A DNA stretch of 64,000 nt from Morella rubra. Its lineage: Eukaryota > Streptophyta > Magnoliopsida > Fagales > Myricaceae. The notes below the pieces were generated by a model. It was not told the origin of the DNA and made no database searches. It saw nothing but the letters and a program-made list of their open reading frames with translations. Of the stretch, positions 46,430-60,400 are shown in pieces. The stretch is taken from the NCBI GenBank assembly GCA_003952965.2, contig CM025853.1, positions 24,806,584 to 24,870,583 of the forward strand, given 5' to 3'. Each line of letters starts with the position of its first letter. Position 1 is the first letter of the stretch. The position numbers and the translations under genes were made by a program.

Positions 46430-46645
46430 TGTAAGAAATTGAATATAAAGATGAAGAAACAACAGAAGAAAGAAAAAGGAAGAAGATGAGCGCAAATGAC
46501 TAGATGAGAGGTTACGGAATTTTGTTGTATTCCATTGTGTAAAAAATCACAGTACAGAGAATTCTGTTGTATTCCATTGTGTAAAAAATCACTGTACAGA
46601 GAATTCTGTTGTATTCGATTGTGTAAAAAATCACTGTACATGTCA
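46430..46645 (-). mobile_element. LTR of the minus-strand Copia fragment
   Basis: The end TTACA at 46430 is firm because the primer site follows. The other end is uncertain (TGACATG or TGTACAG near 46640 on the minus strand). Its upstream half consists of three 42-bp tandem repeats. Confidence 0.55.
46517..46642. repeat. Three 42-bp tandem repeats in the Copia LTR
   Basis: GAATT starts at 46517, 46559 and 46601, exactly 42 bases apart. Each unit reads GAATTCTGTTGTATTCCATT, then GTGTAAAAAATCACTGTACA. Copies differ at two or three positions. Because 42 is a multiple of three, a frame on the minus strand also repeats as a 14-residue unit, but this lies upstream of the gag start. Confidence 0.92.
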
Positions 46646-47080
46646 ATAGTTAGATATCAACCATGAATTGGACACATTGGCAGTTGTTACTCTGCATTCT
46701 CTATAATTTGTTTCTCTGCAAACCAATCCAAGATAAGTTCGACTCAACACAAAAAATTAGTGTCATTTTTCACAAGTTTTTTATCCAAAAATTCATTTTC
46801 AGTAAAAATGGGGTCCACAGTCTTCTTCTCAGTAGGTCATCCAATTCCATTCAGCTATTATAATTATATCAACACCTGGTCAAAAGTCCACTTCTACCAA
46901 AATGAGTCTTACACTCATTCTTAGTTTCTCAATTTTGACAATTATTTTAAAAGTCAAATTCCTACTTGGTTCTCTAGGTGGTGATCAAGTTATGGTGTCA
47001 TCCTTGATATTCTTCAAATCCATTAAATGACATAATGAAGCAGTTCTCTCCTGCTTATCAAGTCACCCCTCACAATTCTG

Positions 47081-47270
47081 AATTCCCAGTAATTGTCCAT
47101 TTTCTACACTAAATACAAAGTTATATGGATCCTCAAATGGGAATACAGAAAAAAGTTAGAACATTTGTGTTTGAAAAGAATTCCCAGTAATTGTCCATTT
47201 TCTACACTAAATACAAAGTGGATCCTCAAATGGGAATACAGAAAAAAGTTAGAACATTTGTGTTTGAAAA
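47081..47270. repeat. Tandem duplication, 98 and 92 bp
   Basis: Copy 1 (47081-47178) and copy 2 (47179-47270) are almost identical, from AATTCCCAGTAATTGTCCAT to TTGTGTTTGAAAAG. Copy 2 lacks six bases (a TATATG-type block after CAAAG). Near identity indicates a recent event. Confidence 0.92.
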
Positions 47271-47489
47271 GTTTATGTCAAATCGTGGGATAAATTCTAA
47301 GTTCTAACGAATGTCCCAAGTCAATGAAGAATTTCCTCCCCTCAAACAACAAGTTCAATTTTTGGCAAAAAAATCAAATTTTCAAACTACAATTATTTTT
47401 GCTATGTCTCGAATTAAAACAAAGGAAGACCTCCAAAATCTTTGCACACAATTAATGCTGCAAGTTAGTCAAATTGCAAGTCAAGAATA

Positions 47490-48000
47490 AGTCCGGTTGC
47501 AAGTCAAGAATAAGTCCGGCAAGAACAAGCCTCCCCAGCTTCTTCGCAGTTCTCATCAACCTGTCAAGCGATTCTAGAGCAATTTTTAAAGCCAAGATTC
47601 CAAGATACACAAGACCCATATGATTTAGATGATTTCTAAAAATATGAGTTGAGTTACCAACAAAATCATGACAAACTAAGCCAACAAGTTATGAAGCAAA
47701 TCACATGAATTTCAAAAGAACAAGAAGACAAGTGAAGAAAATAGTCAAAAAGTCCATCATGGAGAACAAGAAGACAAGTGAAGAAATTAGTCAAAAAAGT
47801 GAATTATGAAAAACAAGAAGTCAATAAGTAAATCATGAAGAACAAGAAGAAGAAAGAAGCAAGTATCTCCGATGCATGAGTTTTGAGAAGAGTTGGGAGC
47901 CTATAAAAGGAGAGGAATGGAAATGTTCTTTCCAATTTTCTCTCTAGTTTTAGCCTTAGGAGCTCATATGCTGAGCATTTATTAATCTTTCTTCCCTCCC
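47490..48000 (+). other. Promoter-like repeat region of a retroelement
   Basis: Short tandem phrases occur: CAAGTCAAGAATAAGTCCGG twice at 47479-47519, and GAAGACAAGTGAAGAAA twice at 47723-47785. They are followed by GCCTATAAAAGGAGAGG (TATA box near 47892) and a CT-rich leader. This resembles the promoter part of a retroelement LTR. No coding domain is recognisable around it. Confidence 0.4.
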
Positions 48001-48850
48001 TTTGATCCTATCAATGTATTCAAGTGATCATACTTCCATGTATTCAAGTAACATTTGCAAGTAAAATCTCTATTTGAGGTATTTATTTTTTGATAACTAC
48101 CGCCTCCATGGTTGGTCATATTCTTTATTTCTTGATATATATTATATATAACTTTCATGGCCAATTTTATGCTTTTATGTTTACCGCATATATGGACAGA
48201 TTTATTTCAAGTTGTTATTTATTTATTTATTGCATTTTTATTTCAAGTCATTAAATTGTGTTTTTTTTTTCAAGTCATTATTTTATTTATTGCACTTCAC
48301 ATTAATTTATTATAATTCAAAAGTAATAATCTTATAATATCTTTGTGATGGCTTGTTTGCATCATGCTATTCATAGACCAACCAAATATATGCAAGATCT
48401 GCCATCTTCAATTTTTTAGTATATCATCTATCGTCTCTTTAGATTGTCTTATTTTTAATACTAATTCCTCGTAGGTTAGATCTTGACTCAAGACTTCCCT
48501 ACTCTTACGATCAAATAAGTTGGGAAGACCATTTATAAACATGACTTAAATTTTGGTTACCTAGATAATTATTGGCAACCATTGCCATATATTAGAGTTT
48601 ATTCAAGATTCTTGTTAAAAAAATCCATCTATATTCCATTCATATAATTTTTTGGCACAAACATAAAATTGCTTTAGGCCTCTGTTCTTTTTTTTAAGAC
48701 TCTGGTTCTTATTTTGGTTTTGAATGAAGTATCATTGCTTAGGTAAAAAAAGAAAAAACACATTTCAACCAAGAAGGCATTGAAAATTGAACAGAAAACA
48801 TTTAGTCCTACAACATAAACCGTGAGATTTAATGATGCGGAGAGTTACTT
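48001..48850. other. AT-rich intergenic DNA
   Basis: No gene or clear repeat found. Short low-complexity T and A runs only. Confidence 0.5.
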
Positions 48851-48851
48851 T

Positions 48852-49104
48852 GCATTCCTAAACTATGGGGTCAATGTCATTTTAGAGGTCTAAACTACCA
48901 AGTTCTTTACATTGAGCTCTCGAACTATTAAAATTCATCATTGTGCGCCCTAAAAAAAAGATCCGACAGTTAAAATCGTGCCACATGTGCGGATCTTATT
49001 TGAGGGCACAAGTTGATGAATTTTAATAGTTCTGAGGGCTCAATATGAAGAATTTAGTAGTTCAAACCCCTAAAGTGACATTGACTCTTTAGTTTGAGGG
49101 CATA
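48852..49104. mobile_element. Foldback MITE with about 110-bp arms
   Basis: The left arm includes GGGTCAATGTCATTTTAGAG, ACTATTAAAATTCATCA and GTGCGCCCT. The right arm reads the complements: TGATGAATTTTAATAGTTCT, CTAAAGTGACATTGACTC. The arms meet near the centre ATGTGCGGATC. It lies about 260 bases beyond the CYP97A3 stop codon, so it may fall in or near the gene's 3' flank. Non-coding. Confidence 0.85.
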
Positions 49105-49368
49105 TTTGTGCTATGCGTATACTTCTTTCACTTTAAACCTCAAAATTTCGCAAGGGTCCCACTTCCTTCAGGAATAAACACTTCATTTTACAGAACTATG
49201 GACGAACTTCTAGAAGCTTTAAACGCGTAAAAAGAAGGGAAAGCATTCTATATATATACAACAATAGAAAATAATGCCGCATTTTGAGGTTATTTTTCTT
49301 CCAGTGGTACTTCCCCAACCTAGGTAGACGTTTTGGCATGAAGCCAGAATATAGCACGGCCATAACAA

Positions 49369-52300
49369 TCAGGAATGAGCAGAGGAAGCTTCACTTTTCT
49401 GATCCAATAGAGTGTCCCCTTGGGAAAGGCTGGCTGATGCCTCCATGTTCATTGTCGGTGTCTCCAGTATGGGCACCACGGGAGGTTTTACTCTCCTTGT
49501 CACTGTCATCTTCAACCCTTTTGTTGTGTGTATTGTTGCTCCAGTCGTCATCTCAACCTGTGCAGCCATGTTTATTAGGTAAAATTTAAGATTACTTTCC
49601 AACATCTATTACTATCTCAAATCTGTTTTCAACTTGACTTAAAACTGACTCAAGAAATATAATTACCAAAAACAAAATGAGCTGCATTTTGATGAGGGGT
49701 GCAAGTTCCAATTAGGCCAAACAATTGTTTTGTCTGTGTTATGTAGCTTTACAAGTGTGGCTGTTTTAGCTTTACAACTGTCAAGTGTGGCTGTTTTAGA
49801 TGTGATCAGATTTAATCCATTTTACTGCAAGAATATGTCTAGAAAAGAAGAGTAAAAATCATGGTTCTGAAAACATGCAAAAAAAAAAAAACAGCAGCCA
49901 ACTTACAGGAGGAGCTCCAAGTGCCATTTGGAAGTTAAATCTCCGGACTAGCATTGCAAGTGCTACAACAGTCTGCAAAATACGTGAGGCAAAATTTTTA
50001 ACAAAATAGCACAAGCTATAAAACGCTTCAAATAGACATTAAACACTTGTTCAATCCTCTCTCGTATATCCTTTAATATCAGGATGGTTGATTTATAAAA
50101 TTACCTCGTATGAAGCAAACATGTCACCTAAGCATTTTCTTGGCCCTCCACCAAAGGGCAAGTATCTGCAAAAAAGACAGTATCATCTATTAGTATACAA
50201 CAGAAGGGTCAGTAACTTTTTGAAAAAATATGAACCACCATTCCCTACCCGAAATAGAAGGCAAAAAAAGATAAAAGTAATGACTACTGCGAAATAATAG
50301 TGTAAATTAATTTATCTTCCGGAATCTGATGCCAAGCATGACCTAAATAAGACGGTCACCTGGTCAACTGCCGGGCGCATTTGCATAGATATTGCATGAG
50401 GATAGACAAATTTTAAACCCCTATATGGATCGTGAATCATTCATAAACAAAGAACCAGCACCAAGGTCACCCTCCCGAGAAAGGAAGCAAAGAGCCTTCT
50501 TTGACCACATTATCGACTTCCAATGCAATCACAATCGAAAAGAGTAAACAGATCCTTCCTCGAAAGGAAGAGCAAAAACGAACAAGAAGCTTACACTACT
50601 TCATCAGGCCTTGTGCTACATCTATACAAACATGATTTAGGACAAAAAAACTAGGGGCAATAAGGCATTTTTAATATTTCCAACGCTGGTAACACTTCCA
50701 CCAGTGCTTCCCACAGAACAAAGGGTGTTCATGAGTACTACTATTGGTGGATGAACCAGGACCATTCTCATTTAAACGGAATACATCTGAATTCCCACAT
50801 CTATTTGTACTTGGGTAATTTTTCTGATTAGGGTTGATGAGGGACCCATGGCTTGAACAAAGGATTGAAATAAATTGAGAAAGACAGAACTTTCTTGATA
50901 AACTGAGGATGGTACGATTTCCATAAATTTCATGAATATGAAAGGGATTGTGTTGGTGTATAAACTTCTTTTGACAATGATGTGACTTTTCTCTTCGATT
51001 TTTCACAATTGCTTAAACAGTCAATGTTTTTTGATAAGCAAGCAAGTTTATTATAGGAACAAAAAAGAGAGTGAAAACAGTATAAAAAGCTGTACTGAAA
51101 TCACTTAAAGAATACAAGCAAAAAACTAAGGAAATCATGAAAATCTAAAAAGGACCCCCAACACTGCATTTGCCCAGTAAAAAAGAGAATGCATCAAGCC
51201 TTCCTGCAGCCGCTCCAAAAACAAAGCAGAATCATCGAAACATCTACTGTTACGCTCCCTCCATAGGCACCACCAAATACAAGGAAGGATCATTTCCATA
51301 TAGCCTTGGCCAAAGGATCCCAAACTTCCTTCCCAACTCAACAACACATCCACCACTCTTTGGCATAACCCAATGAAATTCAGAATACCGAACACATGCA
51401 TCCATAACCCTCTAGCCACAACAATGTAATAACATATCAACCGATTCCCCATCACATCTACAAAAATAGCAACAATCAATAACACTTACCCCCCTCCTCC
51501 CTAAATTATTTGTAGTCAAATTCTTCCATGTGTAGCCTCCCAACATGAAGAAAGAAACTCTCGTAGGACTTTCGACCTCCAAACCCCACGCCAAGGGAAT
51601 TGCATTGAAGTACTACTAGCAATAAACCATAAAAGCATTTAACGGAAAATAAACTGTCTTTAGACCCAATCATTGCATCTTGTCATTGTCCCCACTTCGC
51701 ACAACTTTCTCATAAAGAGAAGAGAAAAAAGCGGAAACCTCCTCCACTTCCCAATCATTGGCGGATCTAGTAAATTGTACATTCCAACTAAGTAACCAGA
51801 ACCATCCACCATATAATCCGCCACCACTGCATCCTGACATCGAGTTATGGAAAACACAGAGGGGAAAGAGTAACTCAAGGGTCTATCACCACACCAACAA
51901 TCATGCAAAAACTAGCTTTTTGGCCATTACCCACCACAAACCAGATATGCTCTCTAAAATAATCTCAACCCTTACTAACGTGCTTCCAAAGACTCACACC
52001 ATAGGAGCCTTGGAAAGACAAAGTGTTCCAACTACCCTTAGTTATGCCAAATTTTCCACAATAACATTCCTTCATAATTTATCTCTCAGTAGCAAAGCGC
52101 CATAAACACTTACCCAATAAGGCTGTATTAAACAATGAAAGTCTCCTAATCCCCAGGCCCCCAAACTAGATAGGAGAGCACACATTTTCCTACCTAATAA
52201 GATGAAACTTATGAACTCCACTGTCACTTCCCCACAAAAAATTCCGTTGCAACTTTTCCAATCTATTCGACACCACAGATGGAATAGGGAAAAGGAATAA

Positions 52301-55300
52301 GAAATAAGTAGGAAGACTAGAGAATGTAGATTTGATCAAAGTAATTTGACCACCCTTAGATAAATACATATGTTTCCACCCTGCCAACCTTCTCTTCATC
52401 CTTTCCATAATTTTATCCCAAATATGAATGCTTTTAACAATTGACTGTGTTAAACTGAGGTCCAAGTAGTTTCAGGAAAAAAAAAAAAAAAAAAGGGAGA
52501 ATTTTTTCTATTTTTGACAAGTTCCCAGGCAAGATAAGCAATTTACCTTATTTAAGTAAGTAGTACATATTTTTCTCGCTAGAGGTTGCAGCTCTTCTAA
52601 TAGCTTATATATAAATAAAGCTTATGTGACTGTGATGCCAATGCTGGATACTTCAGGACTTTTTGCAGTGAATGGGATCTAGAAACTCGAGTAACCATAG
52701 CATTTACATTTCTATTATACTCGTAAAAATCAACGTTGAAATTGATGTTCACTTGTTTCAATATGACCAAAAATAACATATGGTTAGGTTAAAATATTGG
52801 CCGACAATCATGCTAGACAATTTATCATTGTGGAGGAGAAATAATTCTGAGTTTTCCATTAGGGATGTTGCAAATTCTTCGAAGAGAAGTTTATCTCCCA
52901 TATGAAAAAATTTATACTTGTGTTTGGTAAGTTACAAGAACAAACCACATGAAAAACAGGCCATGAATTATTTCTCTCTCTTCTCATTGAGTGTTGCTAA
53001 GAATCATAGACTTCAGAAGTACAATGAAAAGTTCTTAGGGTGATGGTACATTCGATTAGATTAAATGTCATCTATTAATTAATTAGATGGCTTCTGCCCC
53101 TAGGGAATAAAGGGGTTGGTGTAAAGGGTTTTTGTTTGGTTTCAACTACAGGGGAAATGAATATGGCATTGTAGTGGAAAAGGATAGTCTTTTGAGGAGT
53201 GTGGTGGACAACATGTAAGCCTGTGGATGAGGATAGTACTCCGATAAAGTATGCTTGAGCAAACATATATATTTAGTGAATGGGAACAATTTTTCGAAGT
53301 TTTTTATTTGATATGGACAAGCTACTCAAAGGAGGTTTTGGCAATAATTCTAGTGCGGGGATACCACATTGAAGGAAATGTTCTTTGGAATTCTTCAAAT
53401 TGCACATATCAAATTTGCAACTTTGGCCAAGAATAACAGATTGTCACATGGTAACTTCCTTTGAATGTAAGCTTTAGTGCAGCAGTGAAAGATTGGAAAC
53501 TCTTATACGTTGGGTTTTTTTTTTTTTATTATTATTGTTGTTCTGTCTTCTACATAGGCTGTTCAGGAGGAAGAAGATAAAATGATTGCTCTACCATCTT
53601 GAAGACACGATTTATAAATTAAAAGTAACTACATGTTTTAATATTAGAGGGAGTATGTTTCCTAAGAGAAGTCCTTGAAAGGTTCAACCCCCTATTAGCA
53701 TTGCAATAGAAAGATATTGATTGGGATAATTTTAGGAAGCATACCAAAATTATATCTGGCTCATGTTGCATGTGCAAATCAAGCAGGGAGAATGTTGATG
53801 TTGCTATGGAATTTTGGTTGAAATGGTGTTTCATGTGCTTAGGGTTCTTTGGGTTATGCCTAGAATGACGGTTAATTTTTTAGCACATTGGAAGAGATAT
53901 TTGGGAGTGCATTGTAGAAATGATATTTGTAAAGGAATTGCATTGTGCGTTATGCAGTGTATCTAGAGAGCAAGGCCTTCCACAAGTGTCGAGGGGTACA
54001 AGTCATTAACATTGAAAGTTGAAGCTTATATTCTATGTTCTCTCATCTCATTGGATGTGAGCACAAGTTTTTTCTCATATTAAAATTGGCTAGAATTTAT
54101 TGATCTTTACAACCTGAATGCCGGTGTTTTTCTTTTGTGCCTCCCTAGTCTTCCAAGTCAATCTCAATGTTTTGGTTTGAAATGAAACAATTATTTATGA
54201 CCAGGTAAAAGCATAGTGTTATCCCCACATGTTCTGTTCTTTTTGTTACAAGTTGAATGATTTTAACAAAAAATCCCATTTACTGTTCTTATAAAAGATG
54301 AAAACCGTATAAGAAATCAGAACAATTAAGAACTTCTCACTTTCGGAAGTGAACATGTATTTTGGGACGACCAGAGAAGAAAGAAACAATAGACTTCCAG
54401 TGAGGGAGTAATAATGTTTTGCCCCTTTTCTTATGCATTTCATTTACCAGATAAATAAAGAAAAATAAGTCATCGACCAGATAAATCAAACAGCCAGATG
54501 ACCCATGGCACCTAATCAAAGGACTTGATGAAGAGCCAAGGCCAAATAGGCCAATCAAATGACTTGGACCACAGGTAATAAACTATGACAAGAGTTGCAG
54601 GAATAAATGGAATCATATGATGACTTTAGTAAGCCGACAGCCATACAGGAGAAATGCAAATGTAACAGCTTGATGAGCCAGGCAGCTCCAATTTCCATGA
54701 GGTGGACCTCCGTAATATTCGTTATTATTCAAAGGACATCAACGGGTTTTAACCAATCCCAACATTCCCATCAAGGTTACATCTATAACAACCAATTAGA
54801 AACCAAAAATGGACAAGGATCAAGTGTTGTGCTATCGATATTTGCTACAGACCTATTCATCCTCAAATTTTGCAGGTACTTGTGTTTGACCTATGTGGAA
54901 ACTTTTTTTCCTAACTGCAGCAAATATTGGATGTTCTCTTATACAATTTGATTATACCATTAATAAGCTTCTTCTTTGAGACTCTTACAGAAAAGCGATT
55001 CAAATGGCAAGGTTCCAACACAGAAAACTAAATGAACATCTTCAATCATTAACTGACCAGCTGCAAGAAGGCAGGAAACTAAGAAAGTGCTACATTTACA
55101 GAAAGATTAAGCATACCTGAAGTTTTGGTTTGTCTCATTTGGATTGGGTCCATCTAAAGGCCATCTTTCTGGTTTAAACTCATCTGCATCATCCCAAAGC
55201 ATTGGACTACGATGCAGGTTCCAAACAGAAATAAAGATATCCTCACCCCTGAAATGGATAATAGGAACAGATAAATATCTTCCATAACCTTACAAGACCA

Positions 55301-57367
55301 GTGTCCCAGACACAGAGCTGTACATAAAAAGCTATGGTGCTAACATCAAATAGAAAAGCTGAAACAACTTGAGACTTAATGCGTACAATAAAAGAAACCA
55401 TCCCGAATGGGATTTATAATACTGGAACCAAGGATCACCGGGCAACTACGCTCTGATACTAAATTAGTACCCGCGTAAATGATCAGGAAGTGGGCCAACA
55501 GCATCATAAAGCTGACAAACACATTATTGTTAAAAACAATTATACAGCATCAGAAGGAAGAACCTCAGCTACTGAGCTACATATATATAGTAATAGAAAG
55601 CAAAAGGATAAAAGAAAAAGGTCATAACAAAAGGTGAATACTGATTTCTTTTTTAAGGACTGAAGCGGCAATGCTGATGTTAGAAGACACTTTGTATTCG
55701 ATATCCACATAATTAAAAAGGACAGGTGTTTATTACAAAGAACAAATGTATGTAACTGTCAAAAAATGGTATTTCCAATTAAATGATTGGCATTTCCACA
55801 TGACATAATACTAATTTGATTTTGTATTTGTGACTTCCTTTGTTGAGGTTGTACACTTTGATCAAGAATAATGGTAACAAGTATCTTCAACAAGTTTCTG
55901 CATCACGGAAAAATAACATTGCTGGTCAAGATACTCTGCTGGAAACACCAGGGGCAGGCAAAATAAGGTATGAAAGTCGTAAGTCGTCATTTCTCCTACG
56001 AGTTTTAAGTTGATATGAAGAAGTGAACTAAATCTCTTAATTTAAGTTTCTAATACTCCTCATTTAAATGAACTTAATCTTACCTATTGTGGGCCGGACT
56101 CCCTATCAATAGGTAAGCACGACACAAGTAATTTTTAACTGAAACAAAAGTTAAACCGTGGTGTCAGGTTTTAAACTCAAGACCTCTACTTGGATACCAC
56201 ATTAAGTCGTCAACTATCCTAAAAGGTTAACTGAGCTCATAGGAAGACATGAACATAAAGCATTTAGTTCAATATTCCTTACAAGAAGGATGTACTTCAG
56301 TTATAAGTACAACAGACTGTAAAAATATAGGCAACAGTAACCTCCAAGCTTCATCTGGAGGTCACAATTATCCACAATTTTTTTGGACAAAATTTAGCCT
56401 TCAATCTCAAAATATCCTCACTTGAAAAGATTGTACGACGGCATTATTGTAATATGTTAAAGATGTGGCCACTTTGGGGTGTGCCTGATTAGGCTGAGCC
56501 TGACCAGCCTTTCCAAAACTAACTAGGCTTGACCGATTTTTAACTAGGTTGGCCCGGTGATCAGCTCAATATGCTTAAAACCGAAGGAATTTGCTCAGAC
56601 CTTGGGTTTAGCAGGTCAGTTGAACCAACCCCGATCCGGACGGATTCCATCTTACTTGTACTTCAGAAAAACATATGTTACTAGCAAATGATTTGCTTTA
56701 ACCATTATGTTTTTATCTTCTCATCAGACAGTAGAGAAACACTACACAATCTCTAATCTCCCCTCAATTAACCAGCCACACTGCCTTTAAAAGGCCAGCT
56801 GCTCTTGAAGCCCAGTCGTCTAGGCCCTCAAAGCTACAGCTCAGAGCCCACTGCCTTCTTGCTTCTCTCCCTCAAAGCTGCAGTCCACTGGTCATGATGC
56901 CTCTGTAGCCTCTCTCACTGTTCATCATCCCTCATTTCTTTCTTGTCTTTGCTGCTGTCCCGCTGTGCTTCTAGCCAAATTGACCTAACTGACCGCCACA
57001 AACAGAAGCTGTTTGGGTTGATCTCGGCCAATGAAAGCAGAAGCAACAGTCAGCATCAGCAGAAAAACAGACCTCCAACCATTTCGGTTGCCCGGAAAAG
57101 CCTTCCCGTCAATTCAAACAGGTTGGTTGACAACTAGTGCTACTGGAATGAATGAACATCCGACAAGTTGTCAACATATTATTTTTTCAATATATAATAA
57201 TTCTATGAGCGGAAGGATTAACTTTTCCTCACTTGTATGTAAATTCTAGTCTTAATATATAGTACCCCCATCTACCTATTAATCAGCTGCAGGGAATGTT
57301 ATATGGTGACCTCGCTTCATCATAACTTGGTCCGTAAACATCCTTCCACATCGTCAGCAGCCAAAGC

Positions 57368-57417
<50 letters not shown>

Positions 57418-60400
57418 TATAGAGAGAGAGGAGAGAGAGAGAGAGAAACTAATTTTCACTCAAACGCTGAGACAATTTAATAATTGTTCTATGATTTCTG
57501 GCAACTTTGTTAAGTAAACAGGCCAACTTTGGAGGGAGTGTAACAATAGATGTTTTAAGGATTGTTCTTTCTCTTTGGTGAAGTTGCAAGGATTTATGTT
57601 ACTTTCTCCTTTCAGTTGGGCTAACGTGGTGTTAGGCTGCCCTTTTGTTGATTTTCATGATTTTCTTAGTTTTGTTACTTGTTTGGATTAAGCGATTTCG
57701 GAATAGTCCCTTGTACGGCTTTCGCTTTTTCTAAAGAGATTGGCTTACTTATAAAAATAAAATAAAAAAAAAAAACTTTGATCTACTCTGCTATTCCTGG
57801 TAAGGTTTCTAAGCAATGAACTCATTTCTTTCAATGCTCAGGAAAAAAACCATTGTCCTGTCTTTTCTTTTACCATTCATAATTTCTTTCTTCATACATT
57901 AGTCTAGAGAGAACTATTTCTTCAGTAGTTATATGGATATGTATTTCTTTCACTTCTCACTACTTATTCCATTTTCATCTTTACAAATAAGACAAATGAC
58001 ATCTCTAATGTTGGCAAACTTTAAAAATGCCACAAGTCAACTTGATGCATGGGTAACTTTGAAGCGAGAAAGTTGGCAAATCATTACACCAACCACCATA
58101 CTGCTTAAGGAATTTGTCGTGCATATAAACACTTCAAATGTCTATATGTTGAAGCTAGACCGTTATTATATACTTAAGAGCATTTTCCCTTTTAAAACTT
58201 ATCCAGATTAGTCCGAAGCCCCTAGCACTCCAAGGATTAGTATTCTCACCATTGCACTTTTGGAGTATCAGTTGCCTTGGCTGATCCAAGTCCCATACAC
58301 AATTGACCCTTGCAGTTCTTTTAGTGTCTAATCTTCTCTTGCCTCAATTATTTCTAATATTCACAAATTTGACATATATTCATGAATGAGAATAATCTTT
58401 TCCAGATGTTACAGCATTGTTTTAGAATCAGTACTATTGATTCTGCATTTTTTAAATGACACTGTTTAACTTTTGTTTAACACAATTGCTATCGGTGAAA
58501 ACAACTTAGAATGTAAAGCTTGGGGAGTGCAGACCCGTCAAAGCTGTTAACCTTTCAGTTCTAGCATAACCAGCGGTCAGGCCAACATTACATTCTTTTT
58601 TTGGCATAGTATATTAGCCAACATATGGGCATATAACCTAATGTGGTGAAGATCTGCAGGCATATCTTCTCCCCACCAGGGAAGACACTTTTCTCTTACT
58701 AGATGAAACAGAAGAACTTCATACAGACATGAGAAGGACAAGGAGAAATAGTCAAAGACTAAAATAAATCATAAGGTTAAGAGAAAAAACGAACAAGAAA
58801 AATGTTCCTAAGTAAGAAAATAACATAAAATATACAAAATAGGTGCAATGAGTAGAGCTGGAAATAAATTTTCTAGGATCTGACCTTTTTATGGGGTACT
58901 TTCCAAGGACATCATCCTCAAGTGAACGGCGAATTAATACAGGTGGTTGTGGGTATAGCCTCAAGGACTGCAAAGAAGGGAAGATAGTTGAACAAAAATA
59001 TGAATAAGTGCACACAAAAGATTTTGGTACAAAGATGTTTAAAGAATTTGTATGCTCACTTCATTGATGACTCGAGTTGCATACTTGAGTTTCTTCATAT
59101 CTTCAATTGTCGGAAATCGATCCCCTAAAACAGCATCAACCTAAAAAATAAAGTACCAAGAAATAAGATAATATCATATAGGTATAAAAATACTTATCAC
59201 TCTTCTTCATTTTGTCACCAATCTCCATGAACAAAAACTTTGAATATACCTCCTCCTGAATTTTGGACACAACAGTAGGCTCCTGCAGGCAATGACAGAT
59301 TAAAACAATGATGACCTTCACAGAGTAGGAATTCGTGCAAGGGAATTATGCGTCCTCATATGCATAATTAGATGTATTGTACACACAAATACAAAAACAC
59401 ACATGCACCTGCCTAAACAAACAGACATTCACAGCCACACATCACACATACACAAGCACACGCCAATGTATTTATAGTCCTACTATGTATGTACACATAC
59501 ATTAGGAACAACCTATTAACCCCATTGCCAGTTGATTCATTTAGCTTGGTTGTTAGATCAAAAGTTTGGGTCTTTGGGTGAGCATACATACCCATACTTA
59601 CAAACACAAACATACAAAAGTACATACACTACAAAGCTATATTATTGTTCTTGGTAGATAAATTGCATGAACAAGATTCAGCATAAACCAATGGATGATA
59701 TCTTAGAAAATAGACTGTCAAATTAAGGATTACTAGAAATTTTTCCTTGAGTTGTGCTTTGGCATCAAATTTGATTAAGGAAAAAAAAAAGTCTCTAATT
59801 CATATTCTACAATATTAAAATATTATGCAATCGTAACAAACTTCTCCAAGCATATTCGTATGCTGAAGCTGATACATGACCCCATCAAATCTAAGCATAC
59901 ATTACCTTGGAGAGAAGATAAAAGGTCCATGTTAATACTGCGGCAGATGTTTCATGCCCTGCTATAAGCATTGTCATCAAGTCATCACGGAGTTGCTTGC
60001 TTGAAACCTACAGATTATCGAGAGGAAAGGTTCAGTCATTTTGGCTGCAACCAAAACATTTCACAATCTCTAGCACCATACATCATCTCCTGATGCCAAA
60101 AGGAAGTGGAGGATACTAGGATCTTGTTCATTCATGTATTCCTCGTGAAACTGTAGCTCCTCTTCATCTACCATCCTCTGCAGATAAAAAACATAGAATA
60201 TAATATACAAATCAAGAACAGACAAACTTGGCAGCCAAGTAGATACAAATAACCCACAAAATTGTTGCAGTGAATCATGGACATGCAAGTCAGTTTAGTC
60301 ATTAAGAAATTTAATGCCGTATGGGGAAAAAAAAAAAAGATCAAAACTTTCCAACTTGCATATACTGTCATACAGTATTCAATAATTTACCAAAATCTTA

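Noticed and set aside
46430..46641. Extension of the minus-strand gag frame upstream through the 42-bp repeats (14-residue repeats)
   Set aside because: The primer-binding site and LTR edge lie between, so this part is LTR and not gag coding. The open frame results from a repeat length divisible by three.
47490..48000. Possible endogenous pararetrovirus promoter (TATAAAAGG with CT-rich leader)
   Set aside because: No viral movement, coat or polymerase motif could be read around it. An LTR promoter explains the TATA box and leader as well.
54607..54951. 114-codon plus-strand frame inside CYP97A3 intron 13
   Set aside because: No domain or coding pattern, and it lies antisense within an intron of an intact gene.
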